Shown one piece after another: positions 49,862 to 58,295 of a stretch of 64,000 nt of DNA. Origin of the DNA: Nocardioidaceae bacterium. Lineage in GTDB: Bacteria; Actinomycetota; Actinomycetes; Propionibacteriales; Nocardioidaceae. A program made the translations under genes and the position numbers. Within the stretch, counting starts at the first letter, position 1, and every line of letters begins with the position of its first letter. Below the pieces are notes generated by a model that saw only the letters and a list, made by a program, of their open reading frames with translations, ran no database searches and was not told where the DNA came from. Location of the stretch: positions 46,933-110,932 of the forward strand of contig JAURVT010000035.1 of assembly GCA_030655315.1 (NCBI GenBank). The letters are read 5' to 3'.

Positions 49862-52396
49862 ATGCAGGTCGTCGCGATCGTCGTGTCGCTGGCCATCACG
49901 ATCGTCGCGGTCGCGCTGGCCGTCGCCGCGGTCCGTCAGATGCTCGGCGTCGTGAGGATGGGGCAGCCCGCGGTCGGGCGCACCGACCAGCCCGGCCAGC
50001 GGTGGAAGCACATGTTCACCGAGACCCTCGGCCACACGCGGATGTTGCAGTGGCACTGGATCGGCGTCATGCACTGGTTCGTCATGGCCGGCTTCATCTT
50101 CCTGAGCTCGCTGGTCTTCGGCGCCTACCTGCAGGTCTTCGACGCGCACCAGGCGTTCCCGGTGATCGGCCACTGGGTCGTCTACGAGTGGCCGGTCGAG
50201 GCACTGTCGTGGCTGACGCTGATCGGCATCGTCTACCTGATCGCCGTCCGCCAGAGGAACCACCCCCGGTCCAAGGGCCGCTCGTCGCGCTTCTTCGGCT
50301 CCACCTTCTGGCAGGCGTACTTCGTCGAGGCCGTCATCCTCGCGGTCGTGCTGTGCGGCATCGTCCTGCGCACCGTCGAGTACGCGATGCTCAACGACGC
50401 CGAGTACCTGGCCGGCCACCCCGAGGCCGCCGACCAGGGCAGCGTCCTCCACTTCCCGACCACGTTCTTCCTGGGCGACCTGTGGTCCGGGCTGTCGCTG
50501 ACGACGCTGGAGAACGTCACCTACGCCGTCGCGATGGTCAAGATCGTCATCTCGATGACCTGGCTGATCGTGATCGCCCGCAACATCACGATGGGCGTGG
50601 CCTGGCACCGGTTCACCGCGTGGTTCAACATCTGGTTCAAGCGCGAGTCCGACGGCTCGACGGCGCTGGGCGGCCTGCGTCCGATCATGGTCGACGGCAA
50701 GCCGCTCGACTTCGAGAACATCGAGGAGCTCGACGAGGACGCGCCGCTGGGCGTGGGCAAGATCGAGGACTTCTCCTGGAAGGGCCTGCTCGACCTCACC
50801 ACCTGCACCGAGTGCGGCCGCTGCCAGTCCCAGTGCCCCGCGTGGAACACCGAGAAGCCGCTGTCACCGAAGCTGCTGGTGATGGGCCTGCGTGACCACG
50901 CCTACGCCAAGGCACCGGGCATCCAGGCCGAGCGCGCCGCGGCCGACGGGGTCGAGGTCGAGCACTCCGACACCATGACCAAGGAGATGGAGCGTCCGCT
51001 GATCGGGTCCGAGGACCTGTTCGGCGTGATCGACCCCGACGTCCTGTGGTCGTGCACCAACTGCGGCGCGTGCGTGCAGCAGTGCCCGGTCGACATCGAG
51101 CACGTCGACCACATCGTCGACATGCGCCGCTACCAGGTGCTGGTGGAGTCCAACTTCCCCGCCGAGCTGAACCAGTTGTTCAAGGGCCTGGAGAACAAGG
51201 GCAACCCCTGGAACATGTCGCCCAACGCGCGGCTGGACTGGACCAAGGGACTGGACTTCGAGGTCAAGCAGGTGGGGAACGACATTGAGGACCTCACCGA
51301 GGTCGAGTACCTGTTCTGGGTCGGCTGCGCCGGCGCCTACGAGGACCGCGCGAAGAAGACCACGCAGGCCGTCGCCGAGCTGCTGCACATGGCCGGCGTC
51401 GAGTTCGCCGTGCTCGGTGACGGTGAGACCTGCAGCGGCGACCCCGCCCGTCGCGCCGGCAACGAGTTCGTGTTCTCGATGCTCGCGATGCAGAACGCCG
51501 AGGTGCTCAAGGAGACCAAGGCCACCAAGGTCGTCGCCACCTGCGCGCACTGCTTCAACACGTTGAAGAACGAGTACGGCGAGTTCGGCACCCAGCTCGA
51601 GGTGGTCCACCACACGCAGCTGCTCAACCGCCTCGTGCGCGACGGACGCCTGCAGCCCGTCGCCCCCGGCCCCAACGCGGCCGAGACCGGCAAGACGATC
51701 ACCTACCACGACCCCTGCTTCCTCGGCCGTCACAACCAGGTCTACGAGCCCCCGCGCGAGCTGCTCGGCGTCATCCCGGGCACGACGTTCGCCGAGATGC
51801 CCCGCAACTCCGAGAAGTCCTTCTGCTGCGGCGCCGGCGGCGCGCGCATGTGGATGGAGGAGAACATCGGCGAGCGGATCAACGTCAACCGCACCACCGA
51901 GGCGATCGCCACCGGTGCCGACCAGATCGCCGTCGGCTGCCCGTTCTGCCGCGTGATGCTGTCCGACGGACTCACCCTGCAGCAGTCCAAGGGCGAGGCC
52001 CGCGAGGAGGTCGAGGTGCTCGACGTCGCGCAGATGCTGCTCGCCTCGGTCAAGCGCGCCCCCGACGACGTCGCCGTCGACCCGGTCCAGGCCACCGACG
52101 CCGAGCCCACCGCGGCCGACGCGGCCGACGCGGACTCCGTCACCGACCACACCGCGGTCGGCGCCGCAGCCGCCGCGACGGCCACCGACGCACCGACGCC
52201 CGACTCGTCCGACGTCGCCGACCTCGACGAGCCGTCGACCGGCCCGCCCGACGCCGCCGACGCCGAGGTGGCCCGCGAGCACGACGTCGACATCGACGCG
52301 AAGGGGTCGGCCGAGGACGAGTCCACCGCCCACGGGCTCACCGCTCCCGCCGAGGCCGGGGCCGACGAGACCGACGACGAGCCACCGAAGTCCTGA
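49862..52396 (+). CDS. etfD: EtfD-type membrane Fe-S reductase, electron transfer from ETF to menaquinone
   Basis: The 844-aa membrane protein resembles mycobacterial EtfD/Rv0338c. The N terminus (about residues 1-250) has five to six helices with histidines that may bind haem. Two [4Fe-4S] motifs follow, CTECGRCQSQCP near 315 and CTNCGACVQQCP near 398. Then come two cysteine-rich CCG-type domains (VGCAGAYEDRAKK, CSGDPARR, CAHCFNTLKNEYG; DPCFLGRHN, FCCGAGGARMW, GCPFCRVMLSDG) as in heterodisulfide reductase subunits. The last ~130 residues are an Ala/Asp/Thr-rich acidic tail. It would take ETF electrons from acyl-CoA dehydrogenases and pass them to the quinone pool. GGGAG ribosome site precedes ATG. 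Confidence 0.88.
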   Translation: MQVVAIVVSLAITIVAVALAVAAVRQMLGVVRMGQPAVGRTDQPGQRWKHMFTETLGHTRMLQWHWIGVMHWFVMAGFIFLSSLVFGAYLQVFDAHQAFPVIGHWVVYEWPVEALSWLTLIGIVYLIAVRQRNHPRSKGRSSRFFGSTFWQAYFVEAVILAVVLCGIVLRTVEYAMLNDAEYLAGHPEAADQGSVLHFPTTFFLGDLWSGLSLTTLENVTYAVAMVKIVISMTWLIVIARNITMGVAWHRFTAWFNIWFKRESDGSTALGGLRPIMVDGKPLDFENIEELDEDAPLGVGKIEDFSWKGLLDLTTCTECGRCQSQCPAWNTEKPLSPKLLVMGLRDHAYAKAPGIQAERAAADGVEVEHSDTMTKEMERPLIGSEDLFGVIDPDVLWSCTNCGACVQQCPVDIEHVDHIVDMRRYQVLVESNFPAELNQLFKGLENKGNPWNMSPNARLDWTKGLDFEVKQVGNDIEDLTEVEYLFWVGCAGAYEDRAKKTTQAVAELLHMAGVEFAVLGDGETCSGDPARRAGNEFVFSMLAMQNAEVLKETKATKVVATCAHCFNTLKNEYGEFGTQLEVVHHTQLLNRLVRDGRLQPVAPGPNAAETGKTITYHDPCFLGRHNQVYEPPRELLGVIPGTTFAEMPRNSEKSFCCGAGGARMWMEENIGERINVNRTTEAIATGADQIAVGCPFCRVMLSDGLTLQQSKGEAREEVEVLDVAQMLLASVKRAPDDVAVDPVQATDAEPTAADAADADSVTDHTAVGAAAAATATDAPTPDSSDVADLDEPSTGPPDAADAEVAREHDVDIDAKGSAEDESTAHGLTAPAEAGADETDDEPPKS

Positions 52397-52410
52397 CCTT
52401 CGGTCCCTGA

Positions 52411-52445
52411 CGACGGCCCCGCTCCCCCGTGGAGCGGGGCCGTCG
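52411..52445. terminator. Strong terminator after etfD
   Basis: Perfect 15-bp GC-rich arms (CGACGGCCCCGCTCC and complement) around a 5-nt loop, 15 bp after the etfD stop. No T-tract. Confidence 0.85.
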
Positions 52446-52460
52446 GCGTCTCGTCGGCCG

Positions 52461-52520
52461 GCCGGCGGTGCGTGGGCAACCAGACCGAGCCCGATCGTGG
52501 TTGCTGACGCACCGCCGGGC
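52461..52520. repeat. Second hairpin downstream of etfD
   Basis: 22-23-nt arms (52461-52482 and 52498-52520, a one-base bulge and two mismatches) around a 15-nt loop. It shares CGGTGCGT and GACGCACCG with the hairpin at 25766-25815. Confidence 0.75.
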
Positions 52521-52537
52521 CGCCTCGGTCGGCACCA

Positions 52538-52588
52538 TGACGTCAGATGGTCTTGACGTGACGTCACCGTGATGTCACTGTGGCGTCA
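52538..52588. promoter_or_regulatory. Tandem TGACGTCA operator of the RHH/DUF4097 operon
   Basis: TGACGTCA (52559), TGATGTCA (52570) and TGGCGTCA (52581) repeat at exactly 11-bp steps up to the ATG at 52588. A further perfect TGACGTCA lies at 52538. Such helical-turn spacing is typical of ribbon-helix-helix repressor operators. Confidence 0.7.
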
Positions 52589-53106
52589 TGGACCTGACCC
52601 GCTACGTCGAGCACCTGCGTGCCGACCTCACCGACGTCGCGGCCGCAGCGGGCCCCGACGCGGCCGAGGCGGCACAGCGGCTGGCCCTCGCGCTCGAGCC
52701 CGCGTTCCGGATGTGCCTGATGGAGGCGCTGTCCGACGCGGCCGACGAGATCACCGCCGACCTCACGCAGGCCCGGGTCGAGGTGAGGTTGCGCGGGCGC
52801 GACCCGCAGCTCGTCGTCCACGACGAGACCCCCGAGCCGACGCCGTCGGCACCCCAGCCCGAGGAGCCCGAGGTGGGCGACGACGGGCCCGTCGCCCGCG
52901 TCACCGTCCGCATCCCCGAACAGCTGAAGCTCCGGGCCGAGGAGCTCGCCTCCGAGGGCTCCCAGTCGCTCAACACGTTCGTCGTCCAGGCCGTCCGTGC
53001 GGCCACCACCGGCCGCCGGGTCGACATCGACCTCGGCTCCATGCGCTTCACCTCCCACGGCCCGCCCGGATCCGGCTCGCGCCGCTTCCAGGGCTGGTCC
53101 CGCTAG
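52588..53106 (+). CDS. Ribbon-helix-helix protein, HicB/CopG-like
   Basis: The 172-aa protein has an N-terminal alpha-helical domain (residues 1-60, MDLTRYVEHLRADLTDVA), a Pro/Glu-rich linker and a C-terminal ribbon-helix-helix DNA-binding unit (ARVTVRIPEQLKLRAEELAS, then QSLNTFVVQAVRAATTG). A basic Gly/Ser-rich tail follows. Similar proteins adjacent to DUF4097 genes are often annotated as HicB-like antitoxins; no HicA toxin is present here. It probably autoregulates the operon by binding the TGACGTCA repeats in its own promoter. ATG at 52588 is within the last repeat. Confidence 0.78.
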   Translation: MDLTRYVEHLRADLTDVAAAAGPDAAEAAQRLALALEPAFRMCLMEALSDAADEITADLTQARVEVRLRGRDPQLVVHDETPEPTPSAPQPEEPEVGDDGPVARVTVRIPEQLKLRAEELASEGSQSLNTFVVQAVRAATTGRRVDIDLGSMRFTSHGPPGSGSRRFQGWSR

Positions 53107-53181
53107 CCACACCGTCCCTCCGCACCCAGCGTTCCGGCCACCGGCCGGCGCGGCGGACCCGCACACCCTCTGGAGCCACTC

Positions 53182-54006
53182 ATGCACCCCTTCGACACCC
53201 CCGACCCGGTCTCGCTCCGGGTCCGGCTCGGCACCGGCAGCGTCACCGTCACCGCGGCCGACGCGCAGACGTCCACCGTCGACCTCGTCCCCCACGGGGC
53301 CGGCGCCGAGGCGCTCGTCGACGCGGCCACCGTGACCTGCCACGGCGGCGACCTGCTCGTCGACGTGCCGCGCAGGCGCGGCCGGGGCGACCTCGAGATC
53401 GAGGTCGTCGCCACCGTGCCGTCCGGGTCGAGCGTCACGGTCGACACCGACTCCGCCGACGTGTCCACGACCGGAACGGTCGACGTCGTCCGGATCGCGA
53501 CGGGGTCGGGCGACGTCGACGTCGCCGAGGCCACCGGGGCGGTGCAGGTCAGCACCGGCTCGGGCGACGTCCGGGTGGGACGCACCGAGGGGCCCACCCG
53601 GATCGGCACCGGCTCGGGCGACGTCGAGGTCGGCGTCGTCCTGGCGGACCTGTCGCTCAAGACCGGCTCGGGCGACCTGCGGGTGCGGGAGGCCCGCGGG
53701 GCCGTCGAGCTCAGGAGCGGCTCGGGCGACCTCACGGTCGACGACGCCCGCGGCGACGTCGTGCTCAAGAGCGGGTCCGGCGACCTCACCGTCGGCCGCG
53801 TCGGAGCCACCCGCGTCCAGGCCACCAACGCCTCGGGCGACGTCGAGGTCCGCGTCGCGGGCGACCTGCCCGCCTGGCTCGACCTGTCCACCGTCACCGG
53901 GCGCATCTCCAGCGACCTCGATCCCGGCGAGCCCGCCGACGGCGAGCCGTACGCCGAGGTCCACGCCACGTCCGTGTCCGGCGACGTCGTCGTCGGCCGT
54001 GCCTGA
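53182..54006 (+). CDS. DUF4097 beta-solenoid-like protein
   Basis: The 274-aa protein is built from short beta repeats. About seven copies of a TGSGDV.V....G pattern run from residue 110 to 245 (TGSGDVDVAEATG, TGSGDVRVGRTEG, TGSGDVEVGVV and so on), typical of DUF4097 right-handed beta-solenoid domains. No signal peptide or membrane helix is visible, so it appears cytoplasmic. The function of the family is unknown. ATG at 53182 follows a GGAGCC site. The gene sits between the RHH gene and a 48-aa gene in one operon. Confidence 0.82.
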   Translation: MHPFDTPDPVSLRVRLGTGSVTVTAADAQTSTVDLVPHGAGAEALVDAATVTCHGGDLLVDVPRRRGRGDLEIEVVATVPSGSSVTVDTDSADVSTTGTVDVVRIATGSGDVDVAEATGAVQVSTGSGDVRVGRTEGPTRIGTGSGDVEVGVVLADLSLKTGSGDLRVREARGAVELRSGSGDLTVDDARGDVVLKSGSGDLTVGRVGATRVQATNASGDVEVRVAGDLPAWLDLSTVTGRISSDLDPGEPADGEPYAEVHATSVSGDVVVGRA

Positions 54007-54019
54007 GAGGAGGAGAGTC

Positions 54020-54166
54020 ATGGACGCCATGCCCGAGCTGCTCGCCCGCCAGCGCGAGCGTCAGGTCCGCGAGGACCTCGCCCACGGACGGCCGCACACC
54101 CGTGACCGCCTGCGCCGCCGCACCGCCCGCCGCCTGCACCGCCTCGCCGACGCCCTCGACGGCTGA
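54020..54166 (+). CDS. 48-aa Arg-rich protein downstream of DUF4097
   Basis: ATG at 54020 follows GAGGAGGAGAG closely, 13 bp after the DUF4097 stop. The product MDAMPELLARQRERQVREDL continues with HGRPHTRDRLRRRTARRLHR and ends LADALDG. It is highly charged, helical in appearance and Arg-rich, so it may contact nucleic acid or the partner proteins. No family recognised. The strong ribosome site and tight spacing are the main support. Confidence 0.65.
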   Translation: MDAMPELLARQRERQVREDLAHGRPHTRDRLRRRTARRLHRLADALDG

Positions 54167-54218
54167 CCGTCGCCCCTCGGGCGCGGCCGATAGCCTGGGC
54201 CCTCCCGAGGAGGACCCC

Positions 54219-55394
54219 CTGCACACCGACACCCTCACCACCCTGCCGCCGGGCACCCGCCTGGTGCACGTGGGTCCGCACAAGACCGGCACCACCGCGC
54301 TGCAGAGCGCGTTCCACGCCGGTCGCGTGGCGCTCGCACGCCAAGGCGTGCACTACCTGGGTGGTGGGCTGCAGCCGGCCGCCGCCGTCACCGCGCTCCG
54401 CGGCTCCCGGGCGCTGCGCGGAGACACCCCCGCGTCCCGCTCGACGTGGGACGCCCTCGTCCGCGAGGCGGCCGCAGCCGGGCGTCGGCGCGTCGTGCTC
54501 AGCAGCGAGTTCCTCGCCGACCTCGGCCCCGACGAGATCCGTGGCGTCGTCGACGACCTCGGGCGCGACGACGTGCACGTCCTCGTCACGCTCCGCCCGC
54601 TGTGGCGGATCGCCCCCTCGCAGTGGCAGCAGTACGTGCAGAACGCCCACGTCACCAGCTGGCCGTCCTGGCTCGAGCAGATGCTCGACCGCCCGCCGTA
54701 CGACAAGCCCAGCCCGAGCTTCTGGCGTCGGCACCGCCACGACCGGCTGGTGGCTCGCTGGGTGGCCGAGGTCGGCGCCGACCGCGTGGTCGTCGTCGCG
54801 GTCGACGACCACGACCGCCAGATGCTGCCCCGGTCGGTCGAGTCCCTGCTCGCGCTGTCTCCCGGGACCCTGCGCCCGCACGTCGATCGCCACAACCGCG
54901 GGCTGACGCGGCCCGAGATCGAGGTCGTCCGCCACCTCAACAAGATCGCGCGTCGCGAGCAGTGGTCCGAGGGCGACTACGCCCACTACGTGCGGCGGGC
55001 CGTGACGCGCACCGTCAAGCACCGTCCCGCCGACCCCGAGGACCTTCGCCTGCACGCACCCGACCGGGCCGTCGAACGACTGCTCGCGACCGGGCGCGAG
55101 ATGGTCACGAGCATCCGGGCCAGCGGCGTCCGGGTGGTCGGCGACCTCGACCAGCTGCTGCGTCCCCCGGCCGGGCCCGCCGACCACGTCGGCGGCGTCC
55201 GCACCTGGCTGGGGCTCCCGACGGCGGCCGACGCCGTCGTCGCCGCGGCCGAGGCGACCTCGGCGGGACCCGTCGCGCGGCGACCGGTGACCGACGTGGG
55301 CGTGCCCCGGCTGCTGGCCACGCTGGTCGCGCGCACCGGCAGCAGGCTGCGCCTCCGTGCGCGCCTCGCCCTGGCCCGCAGGAGCGCCCGGTGA
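54219..55394 (+). CDS. Sulfotransferase-like protein
   Basis: The 391-aa protein has the PAPS 5'-phosphosulfate-binding motif VHVGPHKTGTTALQ at about residues 16-29 and a 3'-phosphate region VLVTLRPLWRIAPSQWQQYV. These suggest transfer of sulfate to a hydroxyl of a cell-envelope molecule. The substrate is unknown. The only start with a ribosome site is CTG at 54219 (GAGGAGG 5 bp upstream); the first in-frame GTG (54264) lacks one. The C terminus is basic. It overlaps the next gene by GTGA. Confidence 0.75.
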   Translation: MHTDTLTTLPPGTRLVHVGPHKTGTTALQSAFHAGRVALARQGVHYLGGGLQPAAAVTALRGSRALRGDTPASRSTWDALVREAAAAGRRRVVLSSEFLADLGPDEIRGVVDDLGRDDVHVLVTLRPLWRIAPSQWQQYVQNAHVTSWPSWLEQMLDRPPYDKPSPSFWRRHRHDRLVARWVAEVGADRVVVVAVDDHDRQMLPRSVESLLALSPGTLRPHVDRHNRGLTRPEIEVVRHLNKIARREQWSEGDYAHYVRRAVTRTVKHRPADPEDLRLHAPDRAVERLLATGREMVTSIRASGVRVVGDLDQLLRPPAGPADHVGGVRTWLGLPTAADAVVAAAEATSAGPVARRPVTDVGVPRLLATLVARTGSRLRLRARLALARRSAR

Positions 55395-55738
55395 CCGGTC
55401 TCGATCCCCGGGAGCGTCAGCTCGTCGACGCGATCGCCGGGCGTCTCGCCGAGACCGAGCTGGGCCCCCGGGACCGTGCCGCCGTCGTGCAGCTCGTCGA
55501 GTCCACCATCGACGGGTCGGATCGCCGACCCCAGGTGCAGGTCGCGGACGGGGCGACGCGCGTCCACCCCCGCCTGGTGGCGCAGCTGGTCGCCGCGGTC
55601 GTGCGGGAGCACCGCGACCCCACCGGCACCTCCTCGGTGCCCGTCGTGCTCGACGAGGCCACGCCCATGGAGCTCGTCTCCGAGCTGCGTCGGCGACTGG
55701 GGCGCCTGGGCCCTAGGGTCGCCCGCCCACCCGGCTGA
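55391..55738 (+). CDS. Small soluble protein of unknown function
   Basis: GTG at 55391 overlaps the sulfotransferase stop. The 115-aa product (TGLDPRERQLVDAIAGRLAE to LGRLGPRVARPPG) looks helical with a conserved-looking HPRLVAQLVAAVVREHRD segment. No family is recognised. Co-transcription with the sulfotransferase is likely. The last 26 bp overlap the opposing psuK gene, so the final residues may not be conserved. Confidence 0.62.
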   Translation: MTGLDPRERQLVDAIAGRLAETELGPRDRAAVVQLVESTIDGSDRRPQVQVADGATRVHPRLVAQLVAAVVREHRDPTGTSSVPVVLDEATPMELVSELRRRLGRLGPRVARPPG

Positions 55739-56591
55739 CGGCCATCGCGGACGTCTCGGTGGCCACCCGGACGCACTCGCGCCACGGCATCTCGGCCTGC
55801 CAGGCGGCGAGGAAGCCGGCGCAGTAGGCGTCGCCGGCGCCGGTGAGGTCGTCGAGGTTGGCGGGCGCGGCCGGGGAGGCGATGATCTCGCCCGCGGCGG
55901 TGCGCACGAGCGAGCCGTGGCCGCCGAGCGTGAGGGCGACGGTGCCGTAGCGGCGCCCGAGGGCCTCGACGATCTCGCGCGGCTGCTGCAGACCGGTGAG
56001 CTCGCGTCCCTCGTCGTAGTTCGGGAAGATCACGTCGACGCCCTCGGTCCAGGTGAGGAACGAGGTCAGCCCGGTGGTGCGTAGGAAGGCCACCGAGCTC
56101 GGGTCGAGCGAGACCCCGATGCCCCGGCGGCGCGCCTCGTCCAGGACGGCGAGCGCGAGGGGTCGGACGTTGTCGCAGAAGAACGAGTAGCCCGTCAGGT
56201 GCACCCAGCCGGCGTCGTCCCAGACCTCGGCGGGCACGTGCGCGGGCGTCAGGGTGGCGTTGGCGCCGCGGTCGACGAACATCGTCCGCTCCCCGCCGCG
56301 GTCGACCATCAGCACGATGGTGGCCGTCGGAAGCGACGGCTCCTCGCTGACGCGCGCGTCGACGCGGTGCTGCGCGAGCGCCGACGTGTGGCGCTCGCCG
56401 CCGCCGAGCCCGGCGCGACCGACGAACGTCACGCGGCTGCCGAGCCACCCCAGCCAGGCCGCGGTGTTGGCCGCCGAGCCGCCGGCGAAGGTGCGGATGG
56501 TGGCGGTGGTGTCGCTCGCGGGCGTCACCCCGTCCAGCGGTCGCACGACGATGTCGTCGACGACGTCGCCGATCACCAGCACGTGGCTCAT
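55713..56591 (-). CDS. psuK: PsuK-like PfkB kinase, pseudouridine kinase
   Basis: The 292-aa ribokinase-family protein begins HVLVIGDVVDDIVVRPLDG, with FAGGSAANTAAWLGWLGSRV (sugar-binding) and the C-terminal anion hole DDLTGAGDAYCAGFLAAW with the catalytic Asp. The assignment as pseudouridine kinase comes from being translationally coupled to psuG (ATGA overlap). It would phosphorylate pseudouridine to its 5'-phosphate for PsuG cleavage. Another nucleoside or sugar substrate is possible. Confidence 0.82.
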   Translation of the reverse strand: MSHVLVIGDVVDDIVVRPLDGVTPASDTTATIRTFAGGSAANTAAWLGWLGSRVTFVGRAGLGGGERHTSALAQHRVDARVSEEPSLPTATIVLMVDRGGERTMFVDRGANATLTPAHVPAEVWDDAGWVHLTGYSFFCDNVRPLALAVLDEARRRGIGVSLDPSSVAFLRTTGLTSFLTWTEGVDVIFPNYDEGRELTGLQQPREIVEALGRRYGTVALTLGGHGSLVRTAAGEIIASPAAPANLDDLTGAGDAYCAGFLAAWQAEMPWRECVRVATETSAMAVSRVGGRP

Positions 56592-57514
56592 GCGCCCGCA
56601 CCCAGACGGGACCAGGCGGTGGCGATCTGCCCGGCCACGGTGACGTTGTTGGCCGCGATCGCCAGGTTCACCTCGAGGCTGCGGCCGTCGGTGATGCCGA
56701 CCATGGCGTCGAGCAGGAAGGGGCTGACGGCCTTGCCGGTGACCCCCTCGGCGGCGGCAGCGGCGAGGGCGTCGGCCAGCGACCGGTCGTGCAGCGCGGG
56801 ATCGAGCTGCTGGTCGACGGGCAGCGGGTTCGCGACGAGGACGGCCGAGCGGCGGCCGAGCGCGTCCTGGGCGGCCATCACGTCGGCGACGGCCGGCGCG
56901 TCCGGCACCGACCAGTCCAGCCGGTGGCCGGAGTCGGTGACCCAGAAGCTCGGGAACGCGTCGGTGCCGTAGCCGACCACGGTGACGCCGAGCGTCTCCA
57001 GGCGCTCCAGCGTCGCGCCGATGTCGAGGATCGACTTCACGCCCGCCGAGACCACGGTGATCGGCGTGGAAGCCAGCGTCGGGAGGTCGTTGGACTCGTC
57101 GAACGTGCTGGACGCCTCGCGGTGCACGCCGCCGAGGCCACCCGTGGCGAACACACGCACCCCGGCCATCGCGGCGACGTAGGAGGTGGCGGCCACGGTG
57201 GTGGCGCCCGAGCCGCGCCGGGCCATCACGATCGGCAGGTCGCGGACACTCAGCTTCGCCATGTCGGGGTCGGACGCGACCCGCTCCAGCTGCGCGTCGT
57301 CCAGCCCGACGCACAACCGTCCGTCGAGCACTGCGATGGTGGCCGCGACGACGTCGGCGCCGCTGAGGATGGCCTCGAAGTCGCGCGCCGCCTGCAGGTT
57401 GCGCGGGCGGGGCAGGCCGTGGGCGATGATCGTCGACTCGAGGGCGACGACCGGGCGGCCCTCGGCGAGGGCGGCGGCGACGGGGGCGGACAGGTCGAGC
57501 GGCGGTGCGGTCAC
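56588..57514 (-). CDS. psuG: PsuG, pseudouridine-5'-phosphate glycosidase
   Basis: The 308-aa enzyme splits pseudouridine-5'-phosphate into uracil and ribose-5-phosphate. Conserved blocks are ALESTIIAHGLPRPRNLQAA, MARRGSGATTVAATSY, VFATGGLGGVHREAS, VVSAGVKSILDIGATLERLE and NPLPVDQQLD, all typical of the IndA/PsuG family. GTG at 57514 lies 15 bp after dcd. It is in an apparent dcd-psuG-psuK operon that recycles pyrimidines from RNA turnover. Confidence 0.94.
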   Translation of the reverse strand: MTAPPLDLSAPVAAALAEGRPVVALESTIIAHGLPRPRNLQAARDFEAILSGADVVAATIAVLDGRLCVGLDDAQLERVASDPDMAKLSVRDLPIVMARRGSGATTVAATSYVAAMAGVRVFATGGLGGVHREASSTFDESNDLPTLASTPITVVSAGVKSILDIGATLERLETLGVTVVGYGTDAFPSFWVTDSGHRLDWSVPDAPAVADVMAAQDALGRRSAVLVANPLPVDQQLDPALHDRSLADALAAAAAEGVTGKAVSPFLLDAMVGITDGRSLEVNLAIAANNVTVAGQIATAWSRLGAGA

Positions 57515-57529
57515 GAAGGGGAAGCGTCC

Positions 57530-58105
57530 TCAGATGTCGGTGCGGTGGAAGTTGGCGTACGAGCGCGACGGCGTCGGGCCGCGCTGGCCCTGGTAGCGCG
57601 ACCCGTACTTCTGCGAGCCGTACGGGTGCTCGGCGGGCGAGGTGAGCCGGAAGAAGCACAGCTGCCCGATCTTCATGCCCGGGTAGAGCTTGATCGGCAG
57701 CGTCGCGACGTTGGCGAGCTCGAGCGTCACGTGGCCCGAGAAGCCCGGGTCGATGAAGCCGGCGGTGGCGTGCGTGAGCAGCCCGAGGCGCCCGAGCGAG
57801 GACTTGCCCTCGAGGCGGGCCGCGACGTCGTCAGGCAGGCTGACCTGCTCGTAGGTCGACCCGAGGACGAACTCGCCCGGGTGCATGATGAACGCCTCGC
57901 CGGCCTCGGCCACGACCTCGACCGTGAGGTCGCTCTGGTCCTCGGCGGGGTCGATGTGCGGGTACCGGTGGTTCTGGAACACGCGGAAGAACTTGTCGAG
58001 ACGCACGTCGATGCTGGAGGGCTGGATCATCGACCGGTCGAGAGGGTCGAGCACGACCCGTCCGGCGTCGATCTCGCCGAGGATGTCGCGGTCGGAGAGC
58101 AGCAC
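57530..58105 (-). CDS. dcd: dCTP deaminase (dUMP-forming type)
   Basis: The 191-aa trimeric enzyme makes dUTP/dUMP from dCTP. It has [55 protein letters not shown] (catalytic Ser/Arg) and [16 protein letters not shown] (catalytic Glu). The sequence resembles mycobacterial bifunctional DCD:DUT. GTG at 58105 is leaderless (TAGGTT 6 nt upstream). First gene of dcd-psuG-psuK. Confidence 0.95.
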   Translation of the reverse strand: MLLSDRDILGEIDAGRVVLDPLDRSMIQPSSIDVRLDKFFRVFQNHRYPHIDPAEDQSDLTVEVVAEAGEAFIMHPGEFVLGSTYEQVSLPDDVAARLEGKSSLGRLGLLTHATAGFIDPGFSGHVTLELANVATLPIKLYPGMKIGQLCFFRLTSPAEHPYGSQKYGSRYQGQRGPTPSRSYANFHRTDI

Positions 58106-58111
58106 CGGACC

Positions 58112-58117
58112 AACCTA
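58112..58117 (-). promoter_or_regulatory. Leaderless -10 element for dcd
   Basis: TAGGTT on the minus strand, 6 nt before GTG at 58105. Confidence 0.6.
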
Positions 58118-58206
58118 GGCCATCACCGGGGACGCCGTGGTGCTGCCCGCGGCGGCGGGACGGTGCGATAAGGTCGTGCCGTCCTCGGGGGTCGTCCCCC
58201 GGGTGC

Positions 58207-58280
58207 GCGGGCGTAGTTCAATGGCAGAACATCAGCTTCCCAAGCTGAACATGCGAGTTCGATTCTCGTCGCCCGCTCCA
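58207..58280 (+). tRNA. tRNA-Gly (anticodon CCC), CCA encoded
   Basis: The 71-nt cloverleaf has acceptor GCGGGCG with CGCCCGC, D arm with TAGTTCAATGGCAGAAC, anticodon stem TCAGC/GCTGA with loop TTCCCAA (anticodon CCC), and T arm GTTCGATTC. The discriminator U is followed by an encoded CCA (58278-58280). It is transcribed from a TAAGGT-like -10 near 58168. Confidence 0.95.
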
Positions 58281-58295
58281 CCGGTACCTATGCCG

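Noticed and set aside
52588..53106. Calling the RHH protein a HicAB antitoxin
   Set aside because: There is no HicA-like small toxin next to it; the neighbour is DUF4097. Only the DNA-binding fold is supported.
58207..58280. tRNA-Gly as an integration site for a mobile element
   Set aside because: No integrase, no partial tRNA duplication and only housekeeping genes on both sides.
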